Shown here in pieces: positions 27,262 to 36,733 of a stretch of DNA of 64,000 nt (within the stretch, counting starts at the first letter, position 1; every line of letters begins with the position of its first letter). The DNA is from Synechocystis sp. PCC 7338 (GTDB lineage: Bacteria; Cyanobacteriota; Cyanobacteriia; Cyanobacteriales; Microcystaceae), in assembly GCF_018282115.1 (NCBI RefSeq), contig NZ_CP054306.1:1969488-2033487 (forward strand). Direction: 5' to 3'. The notes beneath the pieces are model-generated. The model was not told where the DNA came from. It saw nothing but the letters and a program-made list of their open reading frames with translations, and made no database searches. A program made the position numbers and the translations under genes.

Positions 27262-28611
27262 ATGAATTCCCCTGCCCCTGATCCGGCCCTCTCTACGGCG
27301 ATCGCCAGCACCCAACAATCGTTAAATTGGTATGCTAGCCAGCGTCGTCATTGGAACTATCCCCCTAATCTGGAATTGCAGGGGGCAGTGCGCCAAGATA
27401 TTCAAGCTATGCACCAAGCCCTGGCCAAACTGGAGCAACAGCTATTTAAAATTGCAGCCTTTGGTTTGGTCAGTCGGGGTAAGTCCACAGTGATTAATGC
27501 ATTGTTGGGGGAAAAGCGTCTGGAAACGGGGCCGCTCCATGGGGTAACCCAATGGCCCCAATCGGTGCGGTGGTGCAGTAACGACAAAATTCAAATTGAT
27601 CTGATCGATACACCGGGGCTAGATGAAATTGCCGGGGGGGCCCGAGCGGCCATGGCCCAAACGGTGGCGCAACAAGCGGATCTGATTTTATTCGTCATTG
27701 CTGGGGATATTACCCAAAGCGAATTTGCCGCCCTCCAGACACTGCGCCAGGCCCAAAAACCCCTACTGTTAGTGTTCAATAAAATTGATCTATATCCAGA
27801 ACAGGATCAACAACAAATTTTTGCCCAGCTACAATCCCTCACTCCCGACGGGGAAGATAGTCCTATTTTTTCCGCCGAGGACATTGTCCTGGTGGCCGCT
27901 GAGCCTCCCCCTATCATGGTGCGGGTGGAATATAGCACCTCTCCCAGGGGGGCCCAACCAAGCCCCCCTCCAGAGGAACGGTGGGAAAAACCAGCCCCCC
28001 AACTGGATCAACTACGCCAGAAAATTTTCACCATTCTGAACCGGGATGGCAGTCGACTGTTGGCCCTCAATGCCCTGCGTCAGGTGGAAGAAGCCGAAAA
28101 GAATATTGCCACCAAAACCATTGAGATCCGCACTGCCGAAGCAGACCAAATCATTGGTAAATATATGCGCTACAAGGCCCTGGCGATCGCCGTTAATCCG
28201 ATCGGTCTCTTGGATTTAGGAGCCAGTTTGATCACCGATTTGTTGTTAATTCGAGGGCTAGCAAGGCTTTATGGTCTGCCCATCACCAGCTACGAAGCAG
28301 GCCGCATTTGGAAAAAAGTAGTAATTGGTGCCAGTGGCATTTTAATTAGTCAATGGCTATCGACTTTATTTTTAGGTCTGCAAAAAACCGCTCACCTCTT
28401 GGAAAATCCCGGTAATTTAGCTGCCTATGTAGGGGGAGCCGCGCTCCAGGGGGGAGTGGCCGCCTACAGCACCTACATTGTGGGGGAAGGGGCAAAAATT
28501 TATTTAGCTCAGGGAGCCAGTTGGGGCCATACCGGCACCAGCACGGTGATCGCCAAAATCAAAAGCAGTGCCTCTCCAGAAAGCCTGATTCAGCGCTTGG
28601 ATAACCCCTAA
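27262..28611 (+). CDS. Dynamin/Era-like GTPase with DUF697 domain, paralogue
   Basis: 449 aa, same plan as the gene at 10458-11882. P-loop AAFGLVSRGKSTVINALLG (about residues 66-84), switch I TGPLHGVTQWPQS, G3 DTPGLDEI, G4 FNKIDLYPEQ, then a proline-rich insertion (PSPPPEERWEKPAP, about residues 232-246) not found in the other copy. The C-terminal 150 residues are hydrophobic (LLDLGASLITDLLLIRGLARLYGLP), matching DUF697. The two copies differ widely outside motifs, so the duplication is old. Membrane-associated GTPase of unknown role; the DUF29 gene lies immediately upstream. Confidence 0.85.
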   Translation: MNSPAPDPALSTAIASTQQSLNWYASQRRHWNYPPNLELQGAVRQDIQAMHQALAKLEQQLFKIAAFGLVSRGKSTVINALLGEKRLETGPLHGVTQWPQSVRWCSNDKIQIDLIDTPGLDEIAGGARAAMAQTVAQQADLILFVIAGDITQSEFAALQTLRQAQKPLLLVFNKIDLYPEQDQQQIFAQLQSLTPDGEDSPIFSAEDIVLVAAEPPPIMVRVEYSTSPRGAQPSPPPEERWEKPAPQLDQLRQKIFTILNRDGSRLLALNALRQVEEAEKNIATKTIEIRTAEADQIIGKYMRYKALAIAVNPIGLLDLGASLITDLLLIRGLARLYGLPITSYEAGRIWKKVVIGASGILISQWLSTLFLGLQKTAHLLENPGNLAAYVGGAALQGGVAAYSTYIVGEGAKIYLAQGASWGHTGTSTVIAKIKSSASPESLIQRLDNP

Positions 28612-28707
28612 AGTCCGCTAGCAAGGTTTTAACTCTGGCAATAATATTTCCTTTCACATACCATTTTGGTGTTGCCGTATTTTTATCCTTAATGGTTTTG
28701 ATCAAGA

Positions 28708-29250
28708 TTAAAATGTACACCGTTGCAACAAAAAGAAAAAAGGCTGGGGGATAAGTTTATAATCCATCAAACCAAATACGGAATTATCGTCAATTTTCTT
28801 AAAAGAATCATTAATCGGTAAATAATCGTAAACCATAGTGGCAGTAACCGCACCACGATTTTCCATCATTCGCAAACGTGCTTGGCTAATTTCAGTTTTA
28901 AAGAAACGATTAAACCAACGAAGACCTGGAGCAATCCATGGATAACGAGCAATATGAAAACGCAAGGAGAGCGCCATCACGGTTGGGTCTGGCTTCAGTT
29001 TAAAAATTTCTCCCTGGTGATTTTGAAATAACAAAGGATGGACTGTTTCCGAGTCAATAAACTCTTTGCCATACCAACAAATTATCTCTAATATGCCGTC
29101 CATAGGATGATTGGTGGAAATTCCCTTGCCCTGCCAACGCCCCATCATAAAAGCGAGATCCACTGGTTCTAAGGAATCATAAAAGGACAACGCCTCGGCA
29201 GTCGTCATTGAGGGAACTGACAAGGGAGATAGTAAATCAGCTTTAGCCAT
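28708..29250 (-). CDS. GXWXG/DUF4334 domain protein
   Basis: 180 aa from the ATG at 29250 (a GTG one codon earlier is possible). The N-terminal half has the GXWXG-type motif MMGRWQGKGISTNHPMDG and WYGKEFIDSETVHPLLF; the C-terminal half (RMMENRGAVTATMVYDYLPINDSFKKID and LMDYK) matches the DUF4334 partner domain. Such two-domain proteins form a small lipocalin-like barrel, and their ligand or activity is not established. It is on the minus strand 27 bp downstream of ycf3, so read-through from it is likely. Confidence 0.8.
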   Translation of the reverse strand: MAKADLLSPLSVPSMTTAEALSFYDSLEPVDLAFMMGRWQGKGISTNHPMDGILEIICWYGKEFIDSETVHPLLFQNHQGEIFKLKPDPTVMALSLRFHIARYPWIAPGLRWFNRFFKTEISQARLRMMENRGAVTATMVYDYLPINDSFKKIDDNSVFGLMDYKLIPQPFFFLLQRCTF

Positions 29251-29276
29251 CACAGTAAATTCCTAGGGTGTAGGGG

Positions 29277-29798
29277 CTAGAAAAACACATCCATTTCCGA
29301 TCGCCCGGTAATTTTAAGCCAGTTTTGGGCCTCAATGTAATTGTTAGGGGCCAGACGTATGGCCTGCTTCCAATATTCCGCCGCTTTATCAAACAAATTT
29401 TCCGCATCGTCTTCCTGCCCCGCTTCCTTAGCCCTTTCCCCTTGGAAATGGTAAATCACCGCAATATTATTCAACGCCGAAGGCATTTTCGGGTTGAGTT
29501 CAATCGCCTCTTGGTAAAGCCCCAGGGCCTTTTCATGGTCGCCGTTGCTGGCGTGAATTAGGGCCATGTTATAGAGGATGTAACTACGGTCATTGGGATT
29601 TTCCTCCAACCGTAATGCTTCCTCGTAGTTATCCAGGGCTTCTGCATATTCCCCGTCCGCCTGGGCTGACATGCCGTCCCGATAATAAACAAAGGCCTCC
29701 TTCGCTTTTTGGTTAGTGGGCAGAATTTTCAGGATAATGTCCGCCATAACGGTAAAGGACTTATCAATGAAATTATCGTTACGTTGGGTGCGGGGCAT
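29277..29798 (-). CDS. ycf3: Photosystem I assembly protein Ycf3
   Basis: 173 aa TPR chaperone on the thylakoid surface that helps assemble PsaA/PsaB. Three tandem TPRs occupy about residues 35-150: [49 protein letters not shown] and [26 protein letters not shown]. The N-terminal [20 protein letters not shown] block is diagnostic of Ycf3. It lies beside pacL and the GXWXG gene on the same strand, as I recall for PCC 6803. Confidence 0.95.
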   Translation of the reverse strand: MPRTQRNDNFIDKSFTVMADIILKILPTNQKAKEAFVYYRDGMSAQADGEYAEALDNYEEALRLEENPNDRSYILYNMALIHASNGDHEKALGLYQEAIELNPKMPSALNNIAVIYHFQGERAKEAGQEDDAENLFDKAAEYWKQAIRLAPNNYIEAQNWLKITGRSEMDVFF

Positions 29799-29905
29799 AG
29801 TAATTAAATAATCTTATCTGGTCAACCATTCTAACTTTTCTCGTAGCGTCGGCAAAACTCTCCTTTTCCCCATTGCTGATCTGGGAAATTTGATGATAGC
29901 CAAAA

Positions 29906-32767
29906 TCATCTCGTCAACCGGGCAAATAATTTTTCCAACTCCACCCAGACGAACATTAAACTGCTAAAACCAAAACAAATCAGTAGTTGCTGGGGGCTGA
30001 GCCAATCAGTACCAAAGAAATTCCTCAGAGGTTCAACGTACACCAAGCCCAATTGCAGCATGGTGGTGACAATTACGGCTCCCCAGAGGTAGGGGTTGGT
30101 CAAAGGATTCATTTCTATGGTCAAACGGTGGCTGGAACGCACCGCAATGGCGTGGCCCATCTGGGCAATACAAAGGGTAGTGAAGACCATGGTTTTCCAA
30201 CTGCCCGGCACACCGGCTAGCTCAGTGGTGTGATAGGCCAAGAGCATGAGGGTGATGGTAACAACGGCAAAAACCAGACCGATGCGAATAATATAGGCCC
30301 CCAATCCCCGCGAAAAAATACTTTCCTGGGGACTAAAGGGGCGACGCTGCATAATGTTTGGTTCCCCCGGTTCCATGGCCAAAGCTAAGGCTGGTAAGCC
30401 ATCGGTGACCAAATTCATCCAAAGGATTTGTAGGGGGGTGAGGGGCACCCCAGACAACCCCAGCAGGGGAGCGGAAGCAATGGTGATCACTTCCCCCACA
30501 TTGCTGCCCAGAATGTATTTAATGAAGCTACGGATGTTGTTATACACCACCCGCCCTTCCTCGGCGGCGGCCACAATGGTGGCAAAGTTGTCGTCCAACA
30601 AAACCATGTCGCTGGCTTCTTTACTGACATCGGTGCCAGTGATGCCCATGGCAATGCCAATGTCGGCTTGTTTGAGGGCCGGGGCATCGTTGACCCCATC
30701 CCCGGTCATGGCCACAAAACGATTCCTGGCTTGGAACGCTTTGACAATGCGTAGTTTATGTTCGGGGGAAACCCTGGCAAAGACACTCACCTCTTCCACT
30801 TGGGCTTCTAGATCGCTTTGTTGTAGCTGTTCTAAGGTTTGCCCTGTCAAAAAACGATCGCCGGCCTGGTTAATGCCCAGATCCTTGGCGATCGCCAGGG
30901 CAGTGAGGGGATGATCGCCGGTAATCATCACAGTGCGAATGCCAGCGGCGAGGGATTTTGCCACTGCTAGCCGCACCTCTGGCCGGGGCGCATCCAACAT
31001 ACCCACCATCCCCAACCAAACCAAATTTTCTTCGGCGGCTATTAGATCTGGAGTGCTGGGAATCTGGGCCAGGGATTTACAGGCAAAACCCAACACCCGC
31101 AATCCCCGACTAGCCATCAGATTGTTATCACTCAAAATTTGTTCTTGATGTTGGGGGCCAAGGGGTACCCCTTGGCCAGCAAGGTGGATCTGGTCGCACT
31201 GGGACAGTAACAACTCCGGCGATCCTTTGGAAAAAATTAAGTAGGGGGCCGACGGTGAAGCCAAGCTTTGCAAAATCCTCGATAAATCCGGTAAATGGAG
31301 ATCTTCTTCGCCGGGGACCGCCACCACCACCCCCATGCGTTTGCGTTCCGAAGAAAAAGGAAATTCTCCCTGGCGGACAAAACTAGGCCGTAGTTGCCCC
31401 TGGTCAAAGCCAAATTTCCTAGCGAGAGCCAGTAATGCGCCTTCGGTGGGGTCGCCAATCACTTGCCACTGTCCTTCCCCGGGATCGCAGTTCAGGTCAG
31501 AATCGTTACAGATAATGGCGTTGAGACACAGGAGTTGCAGCGCTGGGGGCCATGGCCCGGAAGTGACCCTCTGTTCCCCATCCGATAGGTTGATAATGTT
31601 GCCCTGGGGTTGGTAGCCCTCTCCGCCAATACTGAGGCGATCGCCATGGGTCAGCACCTCCCGCACCACCATTTTATTTTGGGTGAGGGTGCCGGTTTTA
31701 TCCGAGCAAATCACATTGACAGAGCCGAGGGTTTCCACCGCCGGTAACTTGCGGATCAGGGCGTGACGTTTAATCATCCTCTGGGTACCCAGGGCCAGGG
31801 TAACGGTAATTACCGCCGGTAAACCTTCCGGCACCACCGCCACTGCCATGCTGAGGGACGTTTCCACCAACTGTCGCAGTTGTCCCCAGCCACTCTGCCA
31901 GACTCCTAGGATAATTACCACCGCCACCAGCATGAGGGAACCAGACACCAGGATGCCGGCCAAATTTTCCATCCGTTTTTGGAGGGGGGTGGGTTCCGGG
32001 GCCACGGTTTGTAACATCTGGGCAATTTTGCCTAATTCGGTGCCCATGCCAGTATTGGTGATCACCGCTCTGCCCCGGCCTTGAATGACTTCAGTGCCAG
32101 AAAAGACCATATTTTGGCGATCGCCAAGGGGGGTATCTAGGGGTAAACCGGTGTTGCTGACAATTTTTTCCACCGGGTGGGCCTCCCCGGTCAGGGCCGA
32201 TTCCCGCACCAATAAATTAGCCACTTCAATCAGTTGGCCATCGGCACAGAGTTGACTGCCCGCCTCCAGCAAAATAATGTCCCCCGGCACTAGGCTGGCC
32301 GCTTTAATTTCCTGGCGATCGCCATCCCGTACCACCTGTACCTTAGGAGAAGCCATTTTTTTCAGGGCGGCTAAGGCCTTTTCTGCCCGACTTTCTTGGA
32401 AATAACCCAACAAACCATTGAGAATGACAATGGCAAAAATAGCAATCGTATCCTTGAAGGGCAAACCCTCCGTCTGGGATTGTTCTAGCCGTAAACTGAG
32501 TAGGTCTAAAACCCCGGAAATAATGGCCACTCCGATCAGCATCAACAACATCACATTGGTGAACTGATCAAGCAAAATTTGCCAATTATTACGACCGGCG
32601 ATCGTGGCAATTTCATTGAGCCCATAGGTGCGTCTTCGTTCCACCACCGTCTTTTCCGCCAATCCCCGATGGGGGACAGTGGTCAACCGTTGTAGAGTTT
32701 TTTCGATGCCATAGCTATACCAAGCCTCGGCCTTGACTGGGGAGACGGACACATCAGGGTCAGACAT
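29906..32767 (-). CDS. pacL: P-type Ca2+-transporting ATPase (P2A)
   Basis: 953 aa membrane pump. The N-terminal regulatory part ([22 protein letters not shown]) precedes helices M1-M2. The actuator loop carries [10 protein letters not shown]4 has the Ca2+-site phrase [11 protein letters not shown], and the phosphorylation site is [14 protein letters not shown] (Asp about residue 358). [15 protein letters not shown] and the hinge [21 protein letters not shown] complete the ATP-binding domains, followed by six C-terminal helices with [13 protein letters not shown]. All motifs of SERCA-like pumps are intact; Ca2+ export is the likely role. The gene is divergent from rpe and upstream of ycf3 on the same strand. 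Confidence 0.93.
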   Translation of the reverse strand: MSDPDVSVSPVKAEAWYSYGIEKTLQRLTTVPHRGLAEKTVVERRRTYGLNEIATIAGRNNWQILLDQFTNVMLLMLIGVAIISGVLDLLSLRLEQSQTEGLPFKDTIAIFAIVILNGLLGYFQESRAEKALAALKKMASPKVQVVRDGDRQEIKAASLVPGDIILLEAGSQLCADGQLIEVANLLVRESALTGEAHPVEKIVSNTGLPLDTPLGDRQNMVFSGTEVIQGRGRAVITNTGMGTELGKIAQMLQTVAPEPTPLQKRMENLAGILVSGSLMLVAVVIILGVWQSGWGQLRQLVETSLSMAVAVVPEGLPAVITVTLALGTQRMIKRHALIRKLPAVETLGSVNVICSDKTGTLTQNKMVVREVLTHGDRLSIGGEGYQPQGNIINLSDGEQRVTSGPWPPALQLLCLNAIICNDSDLNCDPGEGQWQVIGDPTEGALLALARKFGFDQGQLRPSFVRQGEFPFSSERKRMGVVVAVPGEEDLHLPDLSRILQSLASPSAPYLIFSKGSPELLLSQCDQIHLAGQGVPLGPQHQEQILSDNNLMASRGLRVLGFACKSLAQIPSTPDLIAAEENLVWLGMVGMLDAPRPEVRLAVAKSLAAGIRTVMITGDHPLTALAIAKDLGINQAGDRFLTGQTLEQLQQSDLEAQVEEVSVFARVSPEHKLRIVKAFQARNRFVAMTGDGVNDAPALKQADIGIAMGITGTDVSKEASDMVLLDDNFATIVAAAEEGRVVYNNIRSFIKYILGSNVGEVITIASAPLLGLSGVPLTPLQILWMNLVTDGLPALALAMEPGEPNIMQRRPFSPQESIFSRGLGAYIIRIGLVFAVVTITLMLLAYHTTELAGVPGSWKTMVFTTLCIAQMGHAIAVRSSHRLTIEMNPLTNPYLWGAVIVTTMLQLGLVYVEPLRNFFGTDWLSPQQLLICFGFSSLMFVWVELEKLFARLTR

Positions 32768-32919
32768 TAAAAAGTCAGCTTAAATTTGGGTTCCAATTTG
32801 TTCTAACGGGCTATTTCCTATTTTAAAGGCCGGCTTTGGGGGCCTACTACAATTGACCGTAATTGTTTACACTGAATTTCAAGCTTGTTTATGAGTTGAA
32901 ATACTTAGAGACCCTTCCC

Positions 32920-33612
32920 ATGCCCAAAAATATCGTCGTTGCTCCCTCAATTTTGTCAGCAGACTTCAGCCGCTTAGGTGAAGAAATTAAAGCCGTGGAC
33001 GAAGCTGGAGCTGATTGGATCCACGTTGATGTGATGGATGGCCGCTTTGTGCCCAATATCACCATCGGCCCGCTGATTGTGGACGCTATCCGTCCCCTGA
33101 CCAAAAAACCCTTAGACGTTCATTTAATGATCGTTGAACCGGAAAAATACGTCGAAGATTTTGCCAAGGCCGGTGCTGACATTATTTCTGTCCATGTGGA
33201 GCACAACGCTTCTCCCCATCTGCATCGTACCCTTTGTCAAATTCGGGAATTGGGCAAAAAGGCCGGGGCGGTGCTCAATCCTTCCACTCCCCTAGATTTT
33301 CTTGAATATGTATTGCCCGTCTGTGATCTCATCTTGATCATGAGCGTCAATCCCGGCTTTGGTGGTCAAAGCTTCATTCCCGAAGTGTTACCCAAAATCC
33401 GCGCCCTGCGTCAGATGTGTGATGAGCGGGGTCTGGATCCCTGGATCGAAGTGGATGGTGGTCTTAAACCCAATAACACTTGGCAGGTGCTAGAGGCCGG
33501 AGCCAACGCCATTGTGGCTGGTTCCGCTGTGTTCAATGCCCCCGATTACGCCGAGGCGATCGCCGGAGTACGAAACAGCAAGCGTCCAGAACCCCAACTG
33601 CTAACGGTGTAA
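32920..33612 (+). CDS. rpe: Ribulose-phosphate 3-epimerase
   Basis: Interconverts ribulose-5-phosphate and xylulose-5-phosphate in the Calvin and pentose-phosphate cycles. 230 aa from the ATG at 32920 ([20 protein letters not shown]); an upstream in-frame start would add 19 unconserved residues and is rejected. The TIM-barrel metal and catalytic positions are visible: S in [47 protein letters not shown] and [11 protein letters not shown]. It is divergently transcribed from pacL and convergent with the sulfur-carrier gene. Confidence 0.96.
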   Translation: MPKNIVVAPSILSADFSRLGEEIKAVDEAGADWIHVDVMDGRFVPNITIGPLIVDAIRPLTKKPLDVHLMIVEPEKYVEDFAKAGADIISVHVEHNASPHLHRTLCQIRELGKKAGAVLNPSTPLDFLEYVLPVCDLILIMSVNPGFGGQSFIPEVLPKIRALRQMCDERGLDPWIEVDGGLKPNNTWQVLEAGANAIVAGSAVFNAPDYAEAIAGVRNSKRPEPQLLTV

Positions 33613-33689
33613 ACCTGCACCCATACCCATGGACAAAATAGGAAGACTAGGGGGCGCTATTCAACCCCCATTTCCTGCCATAACAAAAG

Positions 33690-33748
33690 CCCAGGAAGAA
33701 ATCCCCTGGGACAGTTGTGAGGTGGATTGCTTTTTTCACCTCTGCTGA
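33690..33748. terminator. Hairpins between convergent rpe and sulfur-carrier genes
   Basis: CCCAGG (33690-33695) pairs with CCTGGG (33705-33710); just downstream GAGGTG and CACCTC enclose a loop containing six T. Such back-to-back hairpins between convergent stops commonly end transcription from both sides. No long T tract directly follows either stem, so strength is uncertain. Confidence 0.4.
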
Positions 33749-33763
33749 ATTTTCAGGCGATCG

Positions 33764-34039
33764 TTAACCCCCAGCTACGGCGGGCACAATACTTACCTCA
33801 TCCCCCGCACTCAGAGCTGTGTCCGTACCTTCCAAAAAGCGGATGTCTTCTTCGTTGACGTAAAAATTGAGAAAGCGGCGGGGTTTGCCTTCTTCATCAC
33901 ACAGCCGGGCCTTAATACCGGGACAACTAGCTTCTAGAGCTTCAATCAACTGTCCTACGTCAGCGGCCTCACAATCAATGGTGGCTTGACCACTGGTGAA
34001 CTTTTGTAGCGGAGTCGGAATAAGAACTTTAACCGTCAT
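33764..34039 (-). CDS. ThiS/MoaD-type sulfur carrier protein
   Basis: 91 aa from the ATG at 34039; an in-frame extension to 34093 lacks conservation. It is a beta-grasp fold with the essential C-terminal Gly-Gly ([10 protein letters not shown]) that is adenylated and thiocarboxylated. The central segment [28 protein letters not shown] is the MoaD pattern. No moeB, moaE or thiG lies nearby, so its pathway (molybdopterin, thiamine, cysteine or other sulfur transfer) is open. In several bacteria a related carrier is found next to threonine synthase; here thrC is 18 kb away. Confidence 0.85.
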   Translation of the reverse strand: MTVKVLIPTPLQKFTSGQATIDCEAADVGQLIEALEASCPGIKARLCDEEGKPRRFLNFYVNEEDIRFLEGTDTALSAGDEVSIVPAVAGG

Positions 34040-34409
34040 GATATTTGCAAAAAAAAGAGGATTGCTCAACCGGGGCAAAGCCGGTGAAACCACTAGATCG
34101 ATTAGACCGCTAAAGTCCCTTCAACGTCAAGTTAGTCACTGTGAACCAATTCCATCCTAGGATACTAAATTGATGGAACTAAAAGGCCTTCAAGTAGTTG
34201 GTTAAGCTTGAATTCCTCATGGACATTGGCTCAGTGAGTTACAAATTCAGTAAGCGTCTAACTCTAATGTACAGTTGGCGATAATACGGAGTTGGGGATT
34301 GTCTATCGCTTTGCTTGCTTACCCAGGGATTATTAGTTGCATTTCCAACGGGCTAACAGAAATATTTAATTAGATCAATTGTTTAAGTAGTTGGTGGGTC
34401 ACTCATTCA
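34040..34409. other. 370-bp spacer, no gene seen
   Basis: AT-rich DNA between the sulfur-carrier start and the broken ATPase gene. No open frame with coding character, tRNA or strong hairpin is visible. It probably holds the promoters of the two divergent genes. Confidence 0.5.
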
Positions 34410-34561
34410 ATGGCAATTTCTCACATGCAAACAAAACTACATTCTTTATCGGTCAAATTTCTCAAAAATATTAGTGAATTAAAAATTTCCTTTGATGGTA
34501 AAGATATTACTGGGATTTTTGGCGCTAATGGATGTGGAAAATCTACAATCATTCACGCATT

Positions 34562-35289
34562 ACCCCTCTTCCGTCATTCTAGGCAGACGAATAGCAAAAA
34601 TCATTCCATAAATTTACCAGATATTGTAATCTGTCAAGCTTATTAACCCTGTTAAAAAGCTTAGTCAATTCTCTCAAAAGATGGGCAACTGGGAATACTT
34701 TCACCCATTTTGTAATAAGACTCACCGCATTAAGTAAGTAGGTGACAAGCCTAAGATTATTTGGCCACGTCTTCCAGCCTTTTTCTCCATTCCATTACTC
34801 ATGCTTTTGATGAGATTTTGATATGGGATTCACTGTCGGATTAAAGCCACTTTCTTCTAGTTCTTTTATTATTTCTACTGCTAATTCTGGTTTCATTTTA
34901 TACTTATCTCCCTCTTTTAATCTTTCTTTTGGTTTAAGCACTTTTAAATCTAGAGGAAACGTTACCCCATCACAGTAACCATAGGCATTTACTGACACTA
35001 TACCGTTTTCTATTTTTCCTAAATTTCCAATGTATTGTCTTTTTACATAATCTGTTGTTTTCCCTTTTTTGGGATCTCCCGTTTCATCTATTATGACTAT
35101 AATTTCTCTTCCTTCTAAAACTTCTAAGGTGACATTTAACCTTATACAGTTCACTGTATGTATCTACACACTGTACTGTCTTTTTTGCCTCTCTTGTCCT
35201 TGTCATACTCCCTCCGGGCTTTTCAGCCTTTTATCTCCATTCTAACTTTTATCTCCATTCTAATTCACCGACTTTGATGGAAGAGGGGT
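34562..35289 (-). mobile_element. Deletion derivative of the IS701-type element
   Basis: 728 bp with inverted ends ACCCCTCTTCCGTCA and ACCCCTCTTCCATCA (complement), flanked by ATT on both sides (34559-34561 and 35290-35292). The interior matches the intact 1.4-kb element at 16632-18027 but lacks two blocks: one equivalent to about 16912-17412 there, and one equivalent to about 17713-17894. It has kept both termini and could therefore be moved in trans. Confidence 0.85.
34795..35154 (-). pseudogene. Transposase remnant, internally deleted
   Basis: A 119-aa open frame that preserves the first catalytic Asp region (EIIVIIDETGDPKKGKTTDY) and LEESGF but then jumps to NPTVNPISKSHQKHE, near the C-terminus of the intact protein. 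About 167 codons, including the second Asp and the Glu, are missing; the N-terminal part is also shortened. No activity is possible. Confidence 0.85.
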
Positions 35290-35387
35290 ATTCAACGAAT
35301 CATATCAAGATGCGAAGGAATTGCTGGCTGATGATTCAGGGTTATCTATCGATACGTTTCCTGAACAACCCATTGCTACCCTTGAAC

Positions 35388-36488
35388 CTAAGTACAAGAC
35401 AAAAGTTGTATGGGGCAGAACTCTGACTGGAGCAGAGAAGGGGAAGGAGAGATGAAAAAACGGCGCAGTAAATCAAAGCCATAGCGAAACAGACTACGAG
35501 CTCGACGACCATGGGCTGGGATGATGCGAATGGGTTTCTGTGTATGTCGCCACAAACCAGCCTTCATGGCCCAGACAAAAGCGATGGCCAACAGAGCCAG
35601 TAGCTTCGAGAGACGTAGGTTGTCGGTAAAATGGAAATGGGAGGATTCCAAGTAAAAGCCCCGAGTTTTGAGAGCACCAAACAGGGTTTCAATTCCCCAA
35701 CGACGAGCGTAATCTTTCAAAGCGGTCTTGGGCTCATGACTGATGATAATCAGAAAATCATCATCCCTATCCTGAGATTTCTGCTGTGGCTTGAGACGAG
35801 TGCCGATGACATAGACGGGACGACCCCAGACCCAACGTTTCCCCGGTAGAACCCGTGTCTCATCGATGGCTAATGAGCGAAACAGGTGCGACCCGGCGAT
35901 GGCTGGTTGACCTAGACCTCTGCTAATCTTGTCGCTCTGACGCATGCGCAGACGAAAGGGAATGGGTTTATCCATCATCAGGTACGATAACCAGGACTTG
36001 CCGATGAACTCTCGGTCTCCGGTGAGATAGTCAATCTCAGTCTTGGGAAATAAGCGTTCAAAGCGCTCGAGCAAGTCCATGCGCTCTGTACTGTTGCTGT
36101 TGCCCTTCTTCTCCAACATCGTCCACATCAGGGGATAGCCTATGCCTTCATGGACCACGCACAGCATTAGGATATTGAAATTGGTTTTACCAAATGACCA
36201 GTTGGTACGGTCTATGCTTAAGACCCAAGGTTGTGGGATGCCAGCGATACTCATCACCATCTTGGCGATGGTGTCCATACTCACGTCAAATGACCTGAAG
36301 AATCGCTGCATACGTTTGTAATTGGATGCTTCCTCTGCATTCCCTCCCCAGACTGTGGCGAGTTCGGCGAGATTAACGGTTTTAGCTCGGAACAAGGCTA
36401 CTAAGAATAGGGCTACAAATGACACTCTGGCTCCATGCCATCCCATGTGGGGTCGCAATTGCTCGCGAATTTCGCTAATCTGACTCAT
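35388..36488 (-). CDS. IS4-family transposase
   Basis: 366 aa. DDE features: Asp in PWVLSIDRTNWSFGKTNFNI (about residue 92), Asp in IDYLTGDREFIGKSWLSYL (about 157), and the IS4 YREK signature in DYARRWGIETLFGALKTRG (about 268-286; Y, R, E, K in place). The length is normal, so it looks functional. The last residues (CPIQLLSCT) run into the inverted end of the element. The host element is inserted in DNA adjoining the IS701-type derivative. Confidence 0.88.
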   Translation of the reverse strand: MSQISEIREQLRPHMGWHGARVSFVALFLVALFRAKTVNLAELATVWGGNAEEASNYKRMQRFFRSFDVSMDTIAKMVMSIAGIPQPWVLSIDRTNWSFGKTNFNILMLCVVHEGIGYPLMWTMLEKKGNSNSTERMDLLERFERLFPKTEIDYLTGDREFIGKSWLSYLMMDKPIPFRLRMRQSDKISRGLGQPAIAGSHLFRSLAIDETRVLPGKRWVWGRPVYVIGTRLKPQQKSQDRDDDFLIIISHEPKTALKDYARRWGIETLFGALKTRGFYLESSHFHFTDNLRLSKLLALLAIAFVWAMKAGLWRHTQKPIRIIPAHGRRARSLFRYGFDLLRRFFISPSPSLLQSEFCPIQLLSCT

Positions 36489-36562
36489 GAGGGTTTGTTT
36501 GGTTTGTGTTAACTCCTATCAAACCCTCTCCCTGTACTCTTTTCAAGTTTTTGTCCCGTACT
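35391..36562 (-). mobile_element. IS4-type insertion sequence
   Basis: About 1.17 kb. The left end AGTACAAGACAAAAGTTGTA and right end (complement) AGTACGGGACAAAAACTTGA form imperfect inverted repeats. No clear target duplication is seen at the assigned borders. The transposase stop lies inside the left repeat. Removing exactly this interval keeps the flanking reading frame open. Confidence 0.75.
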
Positions 36563-36653
36563 GAGCCCTTGAACAGGTAATTGATGAAGATTGGTTGCCC
36601 TAGGCGATCGCCATTGGGGTCCGCTGTGCGTTGGGCCAGAATCAAGACCGAGA

Positions 36654-36680
36654 TTGCTAAGTTTTTTGAAGAGGCGATCT
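36654..36680 (+). repeat. 26-nt direct repeat, copy 1
   Basis: TGCTAAGTTTTTTGAAGAGG followed by CGATCT. The same sequence with one mismatch (T for C) occurs at 38471-38496. The two copies flank the pair of methyltransferase genes. Confidence 0.7.
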
Positions 36681-36733
36681 ACATCGGAGTTTTGTGGGTA
36701 GGTTAGTAGGGTGTTATTTGGTGACGCAGGTTT

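Larger units (their letters stand above)
34410..36603 (+). pseudogene. AAA-type ATPase gene broken by two insertion sequences
   Basis: The ATG at 34410 begins a SMC/RecF-like start (LHSLSVKFLKNISELKISFD) and Walker A GIFGANGCGKSTIIHA (about residues 36-51), where an IS701-type derivative is inserted. Deleting 34562-35289 plus one ATT copy keeps the frame: FNESYQDAKELLADDSGLSI, then DTFPEQPIATLEP. Deleting the IS4-type element (35391-36562) again keeps the frame, giving RALEQVIDEDWLP and a stop at 36601. The restored product is only about 98 aa, too short for such an ATPase (no Walker B), so much of the gene was lost by an earlier deletion, or the last two pieces belong to another gene. Frame restoration at two joints is the support. 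Confidence 0.6.

Noticed and set aside
32863-32919. Earlier rpe start
   Set aside because: The 19 extra residues are not conserved in Rpe; the ATG at 32920 gives the standard 230 aa.
34795-35154. 119-aa frame as a small functional gene
   Set aside because: It is the internally deleted transposase of the IS701-type derivative, missing two catalytic residues.
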